Part shown: one piece after another, positions 14,625-23,721 of the stretch
Position numbering within the stretch: the stretch's first letter is position 1
Layout: each line of letters starts with the position of its first letter
NCBI GenBank assembly: GCA_947496555.1
Contig: CANMDH010000048.1
Location: forward strand, 1 to 38,797
Reading direction: 5' to 3'
Length of the DNA: 38,797 nt
Source of the DNA: an uncultured Aquimarina sp.
GTDB lineage: Bacteria; Bacteroidota; Bacteroidia; Flavobacteriales; Flavobacteriaceae
Translations under genes and position numbers: made by a program
The notes under the pieces: generated by a model
Told to the model about the DNA's origin: nothing
The model's database searches: none
What the model saw: only the letters and a program-made list of their open reading frames with translations

Positions 14625-15521
14625 ATGAAAAATATAAAACCATCCTTAGAAAAGATCGTTCCAGAATTTGGAAGCTCTCTGTATTATCAAACGTTTTCAA
14701 ACGAAAAAAAGAATAAAGATCCTATTTGGCATTATCATCCCGAGATCGAAATAGTGTATGTAAATGGAGGTACAGGAAAAAGACAAATAGGCAGTCATAT
14801 GTCCTATTATCGCAATGGTGCTCTGATGCTTATCGGAAGTAACCTTCCGCATTGTGGATTTACAGATGATTTTACAGGAAATAACAGCGAAACAATTATC
14901 CAAATGTTACCCAATTTTCTTGGTGATTCTTTTTTTGAAATCCCAGAAATGAAATCAATAGGCAAATTGTTAGAACAAGCTAAAAAAGGAATTGTATTTC
15001 ACGGAGATACTAAAAGAAGGATTGGAGCACAAATTGAATCTTTGAAAAGCTTGGAGTCTTTTGAAAAATTAATCGGTATTCTTCAGGTATTGCAAGAAAT
15101 GGAAAAAACCGATGATTACACTATTCTTAATGCTGAAGGCTTTATCGTTGAAACCGCATTTGAAGATAATAACAGGATCAATTTAATATTCAATTTCGTA
15201 CAGCAAGAATTTGGAAGGCCAATTGCGCTGGAAGAAATTGCTGACAAAGTTAGTATGAGCGTTCCTGGGTTTTGCAGATATTTCAAGAAAATGACAGGAA
15301 AAACGTTTACTCAATTCGTGAACCAGTACAGACTAGTACATGCTGCCAAATTATTACACGAGAAACAAACCAGTATAACGGATATCTGTTATGAAAGCGG
15401 TTTCAGTAATTTTTCACACTTTAATAAGTTATTCAAACAATTTTCAGGAAAAACACCCAGTAAATATAGAAATGAATTAAAATATGCAGTTTCTCAAAGT
15501 GTCGAAATACAAAAGGACTAG
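14625..15521 (+). CDS. AraC family transcriptional regulator
   Basis: This is a 298-residue two-domain regulator. The N-terminal part is a cupin-like sensor (HYHPEIEIVYVNGGTGKRQIG near 38-58). The C-terminal 100 residues form the AraC DNA-binding domain with two helix-turn-helix units. The first is IALEEIADKVSMSVPGFCRY. The second is SITDICYESGFSNFSHFNKLFK, followed by the family ending GKTPSKYR. The inducer is unknown; the cupin type often senses sugars or small metabolites. The target may be itself or an unlinked gene, because its neighbours (TsaC, a secreted protein) are not typical targets. A palindrome cluster lies just upstream. Its stop codon overlaps that of the convergent tsaC gene in CTAG. 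Confidence 0.93.
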   Translation: MKNIKPSLEKIVPEFGSSLYYQTFSNEKKNKDPIWHYHPEIEIVYVNGGTGKRQIGSHMSYYRNGALMLIGSNLPHCGFTDDFTGNNSETIIQMLPNFLGDSFFEIPEMKSIGKLLEQAKKGIVFHGDTKRRIGAQIESLKSLESFEKLIGILQVLQEMEKTDDYTILNAEGFIVETAFEDNNRINLIFNFVQQEFGRPIALEEIADKVSMSVPGFCRYFKKMTGKTFTQFVNQYRLVHAAKLLHEKQTSITDICYESGFSNFSHFNKLFKQFSGKTPSKYRNELKYAVSQSVEIQKD

Positions 15522-16138
15522 ATAATATCAATACTTCCCTTTCCTTCTCTTACCAAAACAGGCTCTCCCTCGGTAAGATCGATTACAGTTGACGGAATAT
15601 TATCTCCGTAGCCACCATCAATGACCATGTCCACCAAATTATCCCATTTTTCAAGGATTAATTCGGGGTCGGTAGTATACTCTATTACTTCGTCCTCATC
15701 ATAAATTGATGTAGAAACAATAGGGTTTCCCAACTCTTCTACAATGGCCGTACAAATATTATTCTCGGGAACCCGTATTCCTACGGTTTTTCTTTTCTTA
15801 AATACGGTCGGTAAATTGTTGTTCCCAGGTAAAATGAAGGTATAAGGGCCCGGGAGTGTTCTTTTTAACAATTTGAAGGTAGCATTATCTATTTGTTTCA
15901 CATAATCAGACAGATTGCTTAAATCCTTGCATATAAACGAAAAGTTTGCCTTGGCCAGTTTTACACCTTTAATCTGGGCTATACGTTCTAATGCTCTATT
16001 ATTGGTGATATCACAACCTAGACCATATACCGTATCTGTGGGGTAAATTATTAACCCTCCATTACGCAAACAGTCCACTACCTTTTGAATCTCTCGAGGA
16101 TTTGGATTTTCGTTATATAATTTTACGAACTCTGCCAT
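15518..16138 (-). CDS. tsaC: L-threonylcarbamoyladenylate synthase (Sua5/YciO/YrdC)
   Basis: This cytoplasmic enzyme of 206 residues makes threonylcarbamoyl-AMP from threonine, bicarbonate and ATP for the t6A37 modification of ANN-decoding tRNAs. GGLIIYPTDTVYGLGCDITN (about 28-47) is the family signature. RTLPGPYTFILPG and KRKTVGIRVPE follow, then NPIVSTSIYDEDE. It is the short form without the Sua5 C-terminal domain. YciO paralogues look alike, so the exact subfamily is uncertain. The D-threonine-aldolase-like gene upstream is 72 bases away with a hairpin between them. Confidence 0.88.
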   Translation of the reverse strand: MAEFVKLYNENPNPREIQKVVDCLRNGGLIIYPTDTVYGLGCDITNNRALERIAQIKGVKLAKANFSFICKDLSNLSDYVKQIDNATFKLLKRTLPGPYTFILPGNNNLPTVFKKRKTVGIRVPENNICTAIVEELGNPIVSTSIYDEDEVIEYTTDPELILEKWDNLVDMVIDGGYGDNIPSTVIDLTEGEPVLVREGKGSIDII

Positions 16139-16167
16139 ATCTAAATTAAAGGAAGGATAAATATACA

Positions 16168-16200
16168 GGTTCTATTTTAGATTACTTTTAAAACAGAACC
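16168..16200 (-). other. Hairpin without T run between two minus-strand genes
   Basis: On the minus strand GGTTCTGTTTTA pairs with TAAAATAGAACC as a 12-bp stem with one G-U pair and a 9-base loop. No T run follows, so it may be an RNA processing or stability element rather than a terminator. It separates the gene at 16211-17299 from tsaC. Confidence 0.35.
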
Positions 16201-16210
16201 AAAGATTTTG

Positions 16211-17299
16211 CTACGAATTCATCATTAAAATATCCATACCATTCTCCACCTTATATCGTTTCATCAAATTGGCGGTCATGCATGAATGTATAGGCAATGC
16301 CAAAAGATAATCCCCTACTGCGTAACTCTTAATTTTATGATTAGGAACCGAGACAATACCATGTTCTTGCGACAAACTCTTGATATACATTTCATCCACT
16401 ACATCTCCCCATATATTTCCTTTTCTTTCGACAATTCTTCCGTAGATAGTTCCCTCTTCTTCATTTTCTAATCTTTCTTTAGAAAAATGAACTCCACCTC
16501 CGTATATCACAAGTTCATTTCTGTCCTCATGAATAGCAACTATCGGACATGCCATTACCACCGAAATCTGATCTATGGTATTTGAGCCAATTCTGTTTTG
16601 TGTTAAATCATAAAAAACGAAATTTCCGGGTCGTATTTCATCAACACCATCAAAATTATCGGCTATACTGCAACTAGGTGTATCCCCTAATGAGGCTATG
16701 ATATCAGGAAATTCTATTATATATCTTTCCTTCAAATTACGTAAAACATGAATACATTCCTTATGAATTTTAAGAACATCTGATTTGTTATTGCATTTGT
16801 AGGTATGACCAGAATGTGCCAAAAAACCTTTAAAATACAACTTTTCTGAAGCAGTAGAAATCTTTAGAATCTCATTAATAGTATCAGTTTTTATAGGTTC
16901 AAGTCCCGTTCTGTGATAACCTGCATCTATTTTGATAAAAAAACCAACGATACCTATTAAATTCTCTGACAAATATTGTATCGTTTCAACAGATTCGACT
17001 AAAAGATTAAGTTCAATCTTTTTTGCTAGCGAATTGATTCTTTCGATCTCCAGGATATTTGTGGGAAACGCTACTGTAATATCATCCCATTCGGTTGCGA
17101 AGTATGCTGCCATCTCTAGCGAAGAGACAGTGATTGCATTAACATTATATTCCTTAAACCACCTACCTATTTCTAAGGATTGATGTGTTTTGAAATGTGG
17201 TCTGAAAACAAGTTCATGTTTTTGTGCTTTAAGAGCCATGTCTTTTATGTTCTTTTTGCACTTTTCGACATCCAAAATCAATGAGGGCACTTGTATCAT
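16211..17299 (-). CDS. D-threonine aldolase / D-serine dehydratase-like PLP enzyme
   Basis: This 362-residue fold-type III PLP enzyme belongs to the alanine racemase N-terminal-like group (DSD1 / D-threonine aldolase). FRPHFKTHQS (32-41) carries the Schiff-base lysine, Lys37. KIDAGYHRTG near 143-152 and the GDTPS segment near 215-219 are further cofactor-pocket motifs. The C-terminal PIHSCMTANL holds the His and Cys that bind the metal in D-serine dehydratase-type enzymes. The substrate is probably a D-beta-hydroxy amino acid, either cleaved to glycine and an aldehyde or dehydrated. Sequence alone does not separate these. It lies between the helicase gene and tsaC, all on the minus strand. 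Confidence 0.87.
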   Translation of the reverse strand: MIQVPSLILDVEKCKKNIKDMALKAQKHELVFRPHFKTHQSLEIGRWFKEYNVNAITVSSLEMAAYFATEWDDITVAFPTNILEIERINSLAKKIELNLLVESVETIQYLSENLIGIVGFFIKIDAGYHRTGLEPIKTDTINEILKISTASEKLYFKGFLAHSGHTYKCNNKSDVLKIHKECIHVLRNLKERYIIEFPDIIASLGDTPSCSIADNFDGVDEIRPGNFVFYDLTQNRIGSNTIDQISVVMACPIVAIHEDRNELVIYGGGVHFSKERLENEEEGTIYGRIVERKGNIWGDVVDEMYIKSLSQEHGIVSVPNHKIKSYAVGDYLLALPIHSCMTANLMKRYKVENGMDILMMNS

Positions 17300-17344
17300 G
17301 ACGACTATATTTTTAAAAACGAGGTTAGTTTTTCTGAAATCAGA

Positions 17345-19684
17345 TTACCCAATCACTTTTAACTTAGCGAACCTAAGCAGTAACTTTTTAATACCACCTT
17401 TTTCAAAATGAATTTCGGCTTTTCTATCTTGCCCGACACCTTCCAACTTAATAATCTTTCCTATACCAAAACGCATGTGTTCGACCGCGGTTCCAGTAGT
17501 CAAGTCACCATCAAAAAGGTTCGACTTTGACTGATCCGTATTTCCATTAGAGATTGGTCTAAGTTTACGTAACTTTTGTAATTGTTCTTCGGTAGGTTTA
17601 TGGGCCAAGGGTGGTGTTCCGGTAACAGGCTTTTTAAGTCTAAGTTTACTTTTATCTACCTCACCAAATATATCTGAGTCTATTAATGGTTTATAACGAT
17701 AGCTTTCCACTGGTGTCAAATACTCAAGATACTGATCATCTATTTCTTCAATAAATCTACTGGGTTCTGCCTCTACGAGCTTCCCCCAACGATATCTTGA
17801 TTGAGTATACGTTAAATACGCTTGTTTTTCGGCTCTTGTTATGGCTACATAAAACAATCTACGTTCCTCCTCTAATTCACTTCTGGTGTTCATACTCATT
17901 CCAGACGGAAAAAGATCTTCTTCCATCCCAACGATATAGACATAAGGAAATTCTAGCCCTTTTGCCAGGTGGATGGTCATTAACGCCACTCTATCATCAT
18001 CTCCGGTATCCTGATCCAGGTCGGTAGCAAGGGCTACATCTTCAAGAAATTCAGCCAAGGATCCTGTAGCCTCGTCTATTTCTTTTTGTCCTTCAACAAA
18101 ATCACGGATACCATTAAGCAGTTCTTCTATATTTTCTATTCTTGCAATACCTTCCGGAGTTCCATCCTTCTTCAACTCCTGCAATAACCCCGTCTTTTTG
18201 GCCACCATTTCGGCCAATATAAACGCATCAGAAGTTTGATTGGTGACTTGAAAACTTTTGATCATATTCATGAAGTTCTCTAATCTCGTTTTGGTCCCAC
18301 TATTAATCTTTAGGTTAATACGGTCTAAATTCTCGATAACCTCAAAAATAGAGCGATCATAATGATTTGCCGCCACTACTAACTTGTCTACAGTAGTAGC
18401 GCCAATTCCTCTTGCCGGATAATTAATAACACGTTTTAGCGCTTCCTCATCTTTTGGATTAATCACCAAACGCAAATATGCTAATACATCCTTTATTTCT
18501 TTACGTTGATAGAATGATAGCCCCCCATAAATCCTATATTTTATATCTCTTTTTCGCAAGGCATCTTCGATAGCTCTGGATTGGGCATTGGTACGATACA
18601 GCACCGCAAACTGTCCATTACCTAATTGGTGCTGCATTTGATTTTCAAAGATAGAACTCGCTACATATCTTCCTTCATCACCATCTGTCAACAATCTATT
18701 AACGATAATTTTTGGACCTGGATCATTGGCTGTCCATACTACTTTATCAAGTTTGGTTTTATTTTTATCAATAATTGAATTTGCCGCTTCTACAATATTC
18801 TTTGTGGATCTATAATTTTGCTCAAGACGATATTGTTGTACATTATCATAATCCCGTTGAAAATTGAGGATATTATTAATATTCGCTCCGCGGAAGGCGT
18901 ATATACTTTGCGCATCATCTCCCACTACACAAATATTCTGAAATTTATCAGATAGTGCTCTTACAATAAGATATTGAGAATGGTTGGTATCTTGATACTC
19001 ATCTACCAATATATATCTAAAACGATTTTGATATTTTGCCAAAACATCTGGGAAACGATTTAAAAGTTCATTTGTTTTGAGTAGCAGATCGTCAAAATCC
19101 ATTGCTCCAGCTTTAAAGCAACGATCTACATAATTTTGATATATCTCTCCCATTCGAGGACGTTTTGCCATGGCATCTGCTTCAACCAATTCAGGGTTCT
19201 GAAAGTAAGCTTTTACCGTGATCAAACTATTTTTATAGGATGAAATCCTTGAGTATACCTGCTTGTACTTATAAATATCTTTATCCAGTCCCATCTCCTT
19301 GATAATCGAAGCGATTAACCGCTGAGAATCCTGCGTGTCATAAATCGTAAAGTTTGAAGGGTATCCCAATTTGTCAGCTTCGAACCTCAAAATCTTGGCA
19401 AAGATAGAGTGAAACGTTCCCATCCATAGGTTTTTTGCTTCGCTCGCCCCAACGATAGTTGCAATACGTTTTTTCATTTCACGAGCCGCTTTATTGGTAA
19501 ATGTAAGCGACAATATATTAAAAGAATCTACTCCCAGATGCATTAAATATGCAATGCGATAGGTTAGCACCCGTGTTTTCCCAGAGCCAGCCCCTGCTAT
19601 TACAATCATGGGACCTTCTTTCTGAAGTACAGGTGCCCGCTGTGCGTCATTCAATTCTGCTAAATACTCTTCCAAACCTGACAA
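17345..19684 (-). CDS. UvrD/PcrA-type superfamily 1 DNA helicase
   Basis: This 779-residue 3'-5' helicase acts in nucleotide excision and mismatch repair and in clearing replication blocks. Motif I, GAGSGKT, is at 31-37. LTFTNKAAREM (motif Ia), VDEYQDTN (motif II) and VVGDDAQSIYAFRGA (motif III) follow. LEQNYRST (IV), TIHLAKGLEFPYVY (V) and YVAITRAEKQAYLT (VI) complete the set. The C-terminal tail ends in a Tudor-like segment (VEHMRFGIGKIIKLEG), as in PcrA. The start codon is TTG at 19684. An in-frame stop lies two codons upstream and the next ATG is at residue 26, in the middle of the conserved domain, so TTG must be used unless the sequence has an error. Confidence 0.95.
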   Translation of the reverse strand: MSGLEEYLAELNDAQRAPVLQKEGPMIVIAGAGSGKTRVLTYRIAYLMHLGVDSFNILSLTFTNKAAREMKKRIATIVGASEAKNLWMGTFHSIFAKILRFEADKLGYPSNFTIYDTQDSQRLIASIIKEMGLDKDIYKYKQVYSRISSYKNSLITVKAYFQNPELVEADAMAKRPRMGEIYQNYVDRCFKAGAMDFDDLLLKTNELLNRFPDVLAKYQNRFRYILVDEYQDTNHSQYLIVRALSDKFQNICVVGDDAQSIYAFRGANINNILNFQRDYDNVQQYRLEQNYRSTKNIVEAANSIIDKNKTKLDKVVWTANDPGPKIIVNRLLTDGDEGRYVASSIFENQMQHQLGNGQFAVLYRTNAQSRAIEDALRKRDIKYRIYGGLSFYQRKEIKDVLAYLRLVINPKDEEALKRVINYPARGIGATTVDKLVVAANHYDRSIFEVIENLDRINLKINSGTKTRLENFMNMIKSFQVTNQTSDAFILAEMVAKKTGLLQELKKDGTPEGIARIENIEELLNGIRDFVEGQKEIDEATGSLAEFLEDVALATDLDQDTGDDDRVALMTIHLAKGLEFPYVYIVGMEEDLFPSGMSMNTRSELEEERRLFYVAITRAEKQAYLTYTQSRYRWGKLVEAEPSRFIEEIDDQYLEYLTPVESYRYKPLIDSDIFGEVDKSKLRLKKPVTGTPPLAHKPTEEQLQKLRKLRPISNGNTDQSKSNLFDGDLTTGTAVEHMRFGIGKIIKLEGVGQDRKAEIHFEKGGIKKLLLRFAKLKVIG

Positions 19685-20112
19685 TTTTTAATGTCCGAAA
19701 TTTAAGCAAACCTTCACGGTTATAAAACTCCTTTCCCGTCTTTTTGTAAACAAATCGTAGTAGATAACTTTTAGGAGATAAAACTCTTTTTTAGTTAATA
19801 ACTAGTTCAAAAACATCATAAAATCATTAAAAGACCGTTGTAGAATAATACCTATGTGATCTAACGTATAATTAACCTTGTATAATACAATAATACATTT
19901 ACAAAAAATTATCATCTAAAGTTAATTATTTAGGTAATATGACTTAAGGAAAACAGAATTATTCATTGCTTTATTTTCCTACATTTTAGCACTCTATTAA
20001 TAAATTTTATAGATTAAATGCAATATTTTAGGATAAAAAGTATTATATTTAGAACGAATTATTTTGAATTTCTAATCTAAAAAATAAAAGCTAACCCAAA
20101 TTTAACATTACT
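19685..20112. other. 428-base intergenic region between divergent genes
   Basis: The region is very AT-rich and lies between the minus-strand helicase gene and the plus-strand small conserved protein. It must hold both promoters, but I find no exact TAnnTTTG element with a matching TTG. I see no hairpin with a T run and no ORF over about 30 codons that looks coding. Confidence 0.5.
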
Positions 20113-20400
20113 ATGGCCCCAAACATGAATGTGCAAATGATTGAAAAAGAACAGATTAAGTTTTTAAAATTTCCAAAGGAAGATGTCCTTAATAAAAGAA
20201 AAGATCAGATTGATAGATTTTTAGAATTACAAAGAGCCCTTTCCCTAGGAAATTTAGAACATCAAAAGGTAAGAATCGTTTTTGTAGACGATTTAGGGTT
20301 TAAAAAAGTAGAAACCACCATTTGGGGTATAACCGATAAAGAGGTTATATTAAAACAATCTACTATAATCCCCTTAGAAAGAATCATAAGTATTTCATAA
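20113..20400 (+). CDS. Small conserved flavobacterial protein, 95 aa
   Basis: This 95-residue soluble protein has no signal or membrane segment. The first part is helical and basic (KEDVLNKRKDQIDRFLELQRALSLGN). The second is a small beta domain (VRIVFVDDLGFKKVETTIWGIT and KEVILKQSTIIPLERIISI). The beta part resembles a short barrel or SH3-like RNA- or DNA-binding module, where the last strand gives the IPLERIxxI ending. From memory, similar uncharacterised proteins occur widely in Flavobacteriaceae. The ATG at 20125 (MNVQMIEKE) is an equally possible start. A strong terminator follows at 20475. Confidence 0.75.
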   Translation: MAPNMNVQMIEKEQIKFLKFPKEDVLNKRKDQIDRFLELQRALSLGNLEHQKVRIVFVDDLGFKKVETTIWGITDKEVILKQSTIIPLERIISIS

Positions 20401-20474
20401 TTCTAAACAAGAATATTTCTGACCAGAGATATAGTTAATTATTTTGTTTTTAAATCTAGGATCCCTAGAAAATG

Positions 20475-20518
20475 GATAAAGATGTATTTTACATATAGAA
20501 TACATCTTTATCTCTTTT
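20475..20518 (+). terminator. Terminator after the 95-aa protein gene
   Basis: GATAAAGATGTATT (20475-20488) and AATACATCTTTATC (20499-20512) form a perfect 14-bp stem with a 10-base loop, followed by TCTTTT. Confidence 0.85.
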
Positions 20519-20613
20519 AAAAACGCTATGTTTTTCATAATAAAAACATAATATTTCTTTCTCGTATACTAATTTGGTCAAGACAACGTTGGATCTATTA
20601 TCAAACAAAAGTT

Positions 20614-20621
20614 CCCCCCCC
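20614..20621. repeat. C8 homopolymer in the leader of the secreted protease gene
   Basis: Eight consecutive C lie 37 bases before the ATG at 20658. Such a G/C run stands out in AT-rich DNA and is a type of tract prone to slippage. It is in the untranslated leader if the ATG at 20658 is the start. Confidence 0.6.
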
Positions 20622-20657
20622 TATCTATTAACATTTAAAACCTATTTAACAGACAAA

Positions 20658-23048
20658 ATGTGCAAAAATATCCTAAAGTTCTTCCTGGTTCTTATGATGG
20701 GGGCCAACATTAGTGTTGTCTATAGTCAATCAAACAAAGAGTTTTTAATTGCTAAAGATCAACAAAGCTTTATAAGCAGTATCGTTAATCCGAAAAAAAA
20801 TCAATCCACATCCTTAAAAATTTCAGCTCGTGAATCACTCTTTTTAACTCTCAATAAAAAGAGGCAATCAAAACAAGGTATTGTTCTTATCGGAACGATA
20901 AACAATCAAAAGTCATCTACCTTTTCTTTTTATTCTAAAGAGGGAAAACTTCAAGGAGATATTGTACTTGAAAATACAAAAAAAGCGTATAAACTGTTTA
21001 CCAAGAGCGACGGAAGCGTATTTATTAAAGAAACCAACATCAACGAAATATTGTGCGTTGATTATGAAAAAGTTGAGAGTGTAAACAAAAATAAAGTCTC
21101 TTCTGCCCCATCAAAAATGGTATTAGAATTAGAAAGTCTTCCCGGCGCACCGGGAATTGTTTATCTTGATTTTGATGGTGAAGTAGTTACGGGCTCCAGA
21201 TGGGCAGGTGGTGCACAGATTAACGCACAACCACCTGGATTCTCAGATGAGCAGATTATAAATATATGGAAGATTATGGCCGAAGACTTTCGTCCTTTTA
21301 ATATAAATATTACAACGAGGAGGGATTTGTACGAAGCTGCACCTAGAAATCGTCGTATGATGTGCATATTTACGCCAACATCAGATGCAGCACCAGGCTC
21401 TGGAGGTGTGGCCTATCTAAGATCTTTCTCCTCAAATTCATTTGATGATCCTTGTTGGGTATATAATATTAGATCTACTAGACAGGCGGGCGAGACAGGT
21501 TCTCACGAAGTTGGTCATACCATGGGGTTATCTCATGACAGTCAGGGTAATACTGAATATTATGGTGGTCATGGCCAATGGAGTCCTATTATGGGATGGA
21601 GCGCTAGCAAACCCATTGGACAATGGAGCCAAGGAGAATTTGAAAACGCCAATCAAACTCAAGACGATATTGCGGTTATTGGAGGTGATAGAAATGGCGT
21701 TGGTTTTAGAAATGATGATCATGGGAATGTTATTAACAATGCTACAGAAATAACAGTAGATGCTGGCGGTGAAGTGAGCCCTGATCAAAACTTTGGCTTG
21801 ATAAATACCCGAGATGATAAGGACGTATTTTCTTTTGTTATTGAAACTGGGAATGTTTCGTTCGATTTTAATCCGGATCCTGATTACCCTAATCTAAATA
21901 TACAAGCCAGAATCTTGAATGGCCTGGGTGAAGAAGTGGCTATTTCGGATCCAGAAGGCCTAAACGCTTCTATCAATATCAATCTTGAAGGAGGAACATA
22001 TTTTATTGAAATCGATGGTGTGGGTGAAGGAACTCCTTTTAACGGATATTCAGATTATGCTTCCTTAGGTAATTATTTTATATCTGGAAGTTATACTCCC
22101 GGAGACAATAGGCAACCTCCGGTAGCAAACTTTGAAGCTTCAAAAGATGGATGTTCTACCTTTGAATTCAGAAGCACAACAATCAATCGAGTAAACACAT
22201 ATCGTTGGGATTTTGGTGATGGTATAACTTCCCAGGAACAAAACCCAACACATACCTATACTACCGGCGGAACCTATACGGTATCACTCACCGCAATTAA
22301 TGAGGTTGGTGAAAACACCAATGAAAAAACAAACTTTATCACTTTAAATATTCCCAATCAACCCATTGCCGAAGATCAAAATATTTGTGTGGGCGAATCA
22401 ACAATAGTAAGCGTTTCTGGAAATAGTGAATTTAGATGGTATGATCAACCCACCGGGGGTAATTTGATTGCCAACGGCGCCACTTACGAAACTCCTACGC
22501 TTACTACAACACAAAAATATTATGTAGCTGGTTTAATTGACGGATGCGTAACTGAAGTAAGAACCGAGGTAAAAGCTATAGTTCTTGAAAACCCGGTATC
22601 TCCCGAAATATTGGTAAATCAAAATCAAAGATTATCTGTGGCCTCTTCATTTTCCAGATACCAATGGTTTTTAGATGGAGAGCGGATTGATGAAGGCGGT
22701 AATCAAGCTGTACTCCTTCCTTTTCAGACAGGAGACTATAGTGTTGAAATATCTAACGAAGCTGGTTGTAGTTCAGTTTCCGAGGTATTTAATGTCGATC
22801 GTTCTCAACTTAATTTAAGTCTTAACAGTAGAACATTTGCATATTATCCTAATCCTGTAAAAGGCGATGAATTATTAACTGTAGAAGGTATCACTATAAA
22901 TGATTATGATCTCAGAATTATAGACATGTTGGGGCAAATCGTAATACAATCCTTTCCCACACCAGAAATTGATGTATCACATTTAACCAAAGGTCTTTAT
23001 ATTATACTAATCAATAACAAACCGGTCGGTAAATTTATGAGGAAATAA
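20658..23048 (+). CDS. Secreted metzincin-type metallopeptidase with PKD, Ig-like and T9SS sorting domains
   Basis: This is a 796-residue secreted protease. The N-terminal signal (ILKFFLVLMMGANISVVYSQ) is followed by a propeptide-like region to about 160. The catalytic domain (about 165-345) has HEVGHTMGLSH at 283-293, with zinc ligands His283, His287 and His293 and catalytic Glu284. A PIMGW segment (310-314) serves as the Met-turn. Residues 352-480 resemble a PPC-type beta domain. A PKD domain (about 486-565) contains WDFGDG and HTYTTGGTYTV. An Ig-like domain covers about 568-642. The end (about 728-796), with YYPNPV and KGLYII, is a type A T9SS C-terminal sorting domain, so the protein is exported by type IX secretion and surface-attached or released. 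A TTG at 20574 would extend the frame but would bury the signal peptide. A terminator follows. Confidence 0.93.
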   Translation: MCKNILKFFLVLMMGANISVVYSQSNKEFLIAKDQQSFISSIVNPKKNQSTSLKISARESLFLTLNKKRQSKQGIVLIGTINNQKSSTFSFYSKEGKLQGDIVLENTKKAYKLFTKSDGSVFIKETNINEILCVDYEKVESVNKNKVSSAPSKMVLELESLPGAPGIVYLDFDGEVVTGSRWAGGAQINAQPPGFSDEQIINIWKIMAEDFRPFNINITTRRDLYEAAPRNRRMMCIFTPTSDAAPGSGGVAYLRSFSSNSFDDPCWVYNIRSTRQAGETGSHEVGHTMGLSHDSQGNTEYYGGHGQWSPIMGWSASKPIGQWSQGEFENANQTQDDIAVIGGDRNGVGFRNDDHGNVINNATEITVDAGGEVSPDQNFGLINTRDDKDVFSFVIETGNVSFDFNPDPDYPNLNIQARILNGLGEEVAISDPEGLNASININLEGGTYFIEIDGVGEGTPFNGYSDYASLGNYFISGSYTPGDNRQPPVANFEASKDGCSTFEFRSTTINRVNTYRWDFGDGITSQEQNPTHTYTTGGTYTVSLTAINEVGENTNEKTNFITLNIPNQPIAEDQNICVGESTIVSVSGNSEFRWYDQPTGGNLIANGATYETPTLTTTQKYYVAGLIDGCVTEVRTEVKAIVLENPVSPEILVNQNQRLSVASSFSRYQWFLDGERIDEGGNQAVLLPFQTGDYSVEISNEAGCSSVSEVFNVDRSQLNLSLNSRTFAYYPNPVKGDELLTVEGITINDYDLRIIDMLGQIVIQSFPTPEIDVSHLTKGLYIILINNKPVGKFMRK

Positions 23049-23069
23049 TAAGGTAAAAATGTTGATATA

Positions 23070-23110
23070 AAAGCATATCGTCTCCAAAAGATGATATGCT
23101 TTCTTTTTTC
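23070..23110 (+). terminator. Terminator after the metzincin gene
   Basis: AAAGCATATCGTCT pairs with AAGATGATATGCTTT (one G-U pair) around CCAA, followed by CTTTTTTC. It begins about 20 bases after the stop codon. Confidence 0.8.
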
Positions 23111-23185
23111 TGTTGAATCTAAATTTGATTTTAGCTTTCAATTAATAGATTTTTGAATATATTTAAAATCTAAAAAAATGAAAGC

Positions 23186-23716
23186 TTGAAAAACAAACTA
23201 TCTACGTATATCTTTATAATGTTGCCTATAATAATCTTTTCACAAAAAGAAGGCACGGTAATATTAGAGTATGGAAATACTTATGAAGTTACATCCCCTG
23301 ATTTCAAAACGGATACAAAAAACGATTTAAAAGCAGTTTTTGATGTTGGAAGAACATTTAAAGACAGCACAAAAGTGAATCCGCTTTTAAATACGGCAGC
23401 TAGATATTTAAATATGCATACCAATGCTGGGGTAGCTTTAGAAAAATTAAAGGTCGCTTTGGTGATCCATGGTTCTGCAGCATATGATATAGTAAACAAT
23501 GACAAATACAAAGCAAAATACAAGGTAGACAATCCTAATGCAGGTCTGGTAACCGCCCTTTCTGAAAAAGGGGTACAAATTATCTTATGTGGCCAGACAG
23601 CTGCCTACAGAAATATATCGAAAGAAGATGCGCTTCCAGAAGTAAAGTTTGCCCTATCTGCGATGACCGCTTTGGTACAATTACAAAACGAAAATTATAG
23701 ACTTATCAATTTTTAA
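23186..23716 (+). CDS. DsrE-family protein, exported, TTG start
   Basis: This 176-residue protein has a signal sequence (KNKLSTYIFIMLPIIIFSQ) and a DsrE/DsrF-like alpha-beta domain in its second half. LKVALVIHGSAAYDIV is the first strand and loop. GVQIILCGQTAAYRNI carries a cysteine (VQIILCGQ) at the position used for sulfur relay in some members. Exported DsrE-like proteins are common in Flavobacteria but have no proven role. The start must be TTG at 23186 to keep the signal. The nearby ATG at 23178 reads only MKA before a TGA that overlaps the TTG (TTGA). It begins an apparent operon: the M20 gene follows after 5 bases, then two more genes. Confidence 0.82.
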   Translation: MKNKLSTYIFIMLPIIIFSQKEGTVILEYGNTYEVTSPDFKTDTKNDLKAVFDVGRTFKDSTKVNPLLNTAARYLNMHTNAGVALEKLKVALVIHGSAAYDIVNNDKYKAKYKVDNPNAGLVTALSEKGVQIILCGQTAAYRNISKEDALPEVKFALSAMTALVQLQNENYRLINF

Positions 23717-23721
23717 ATCGA

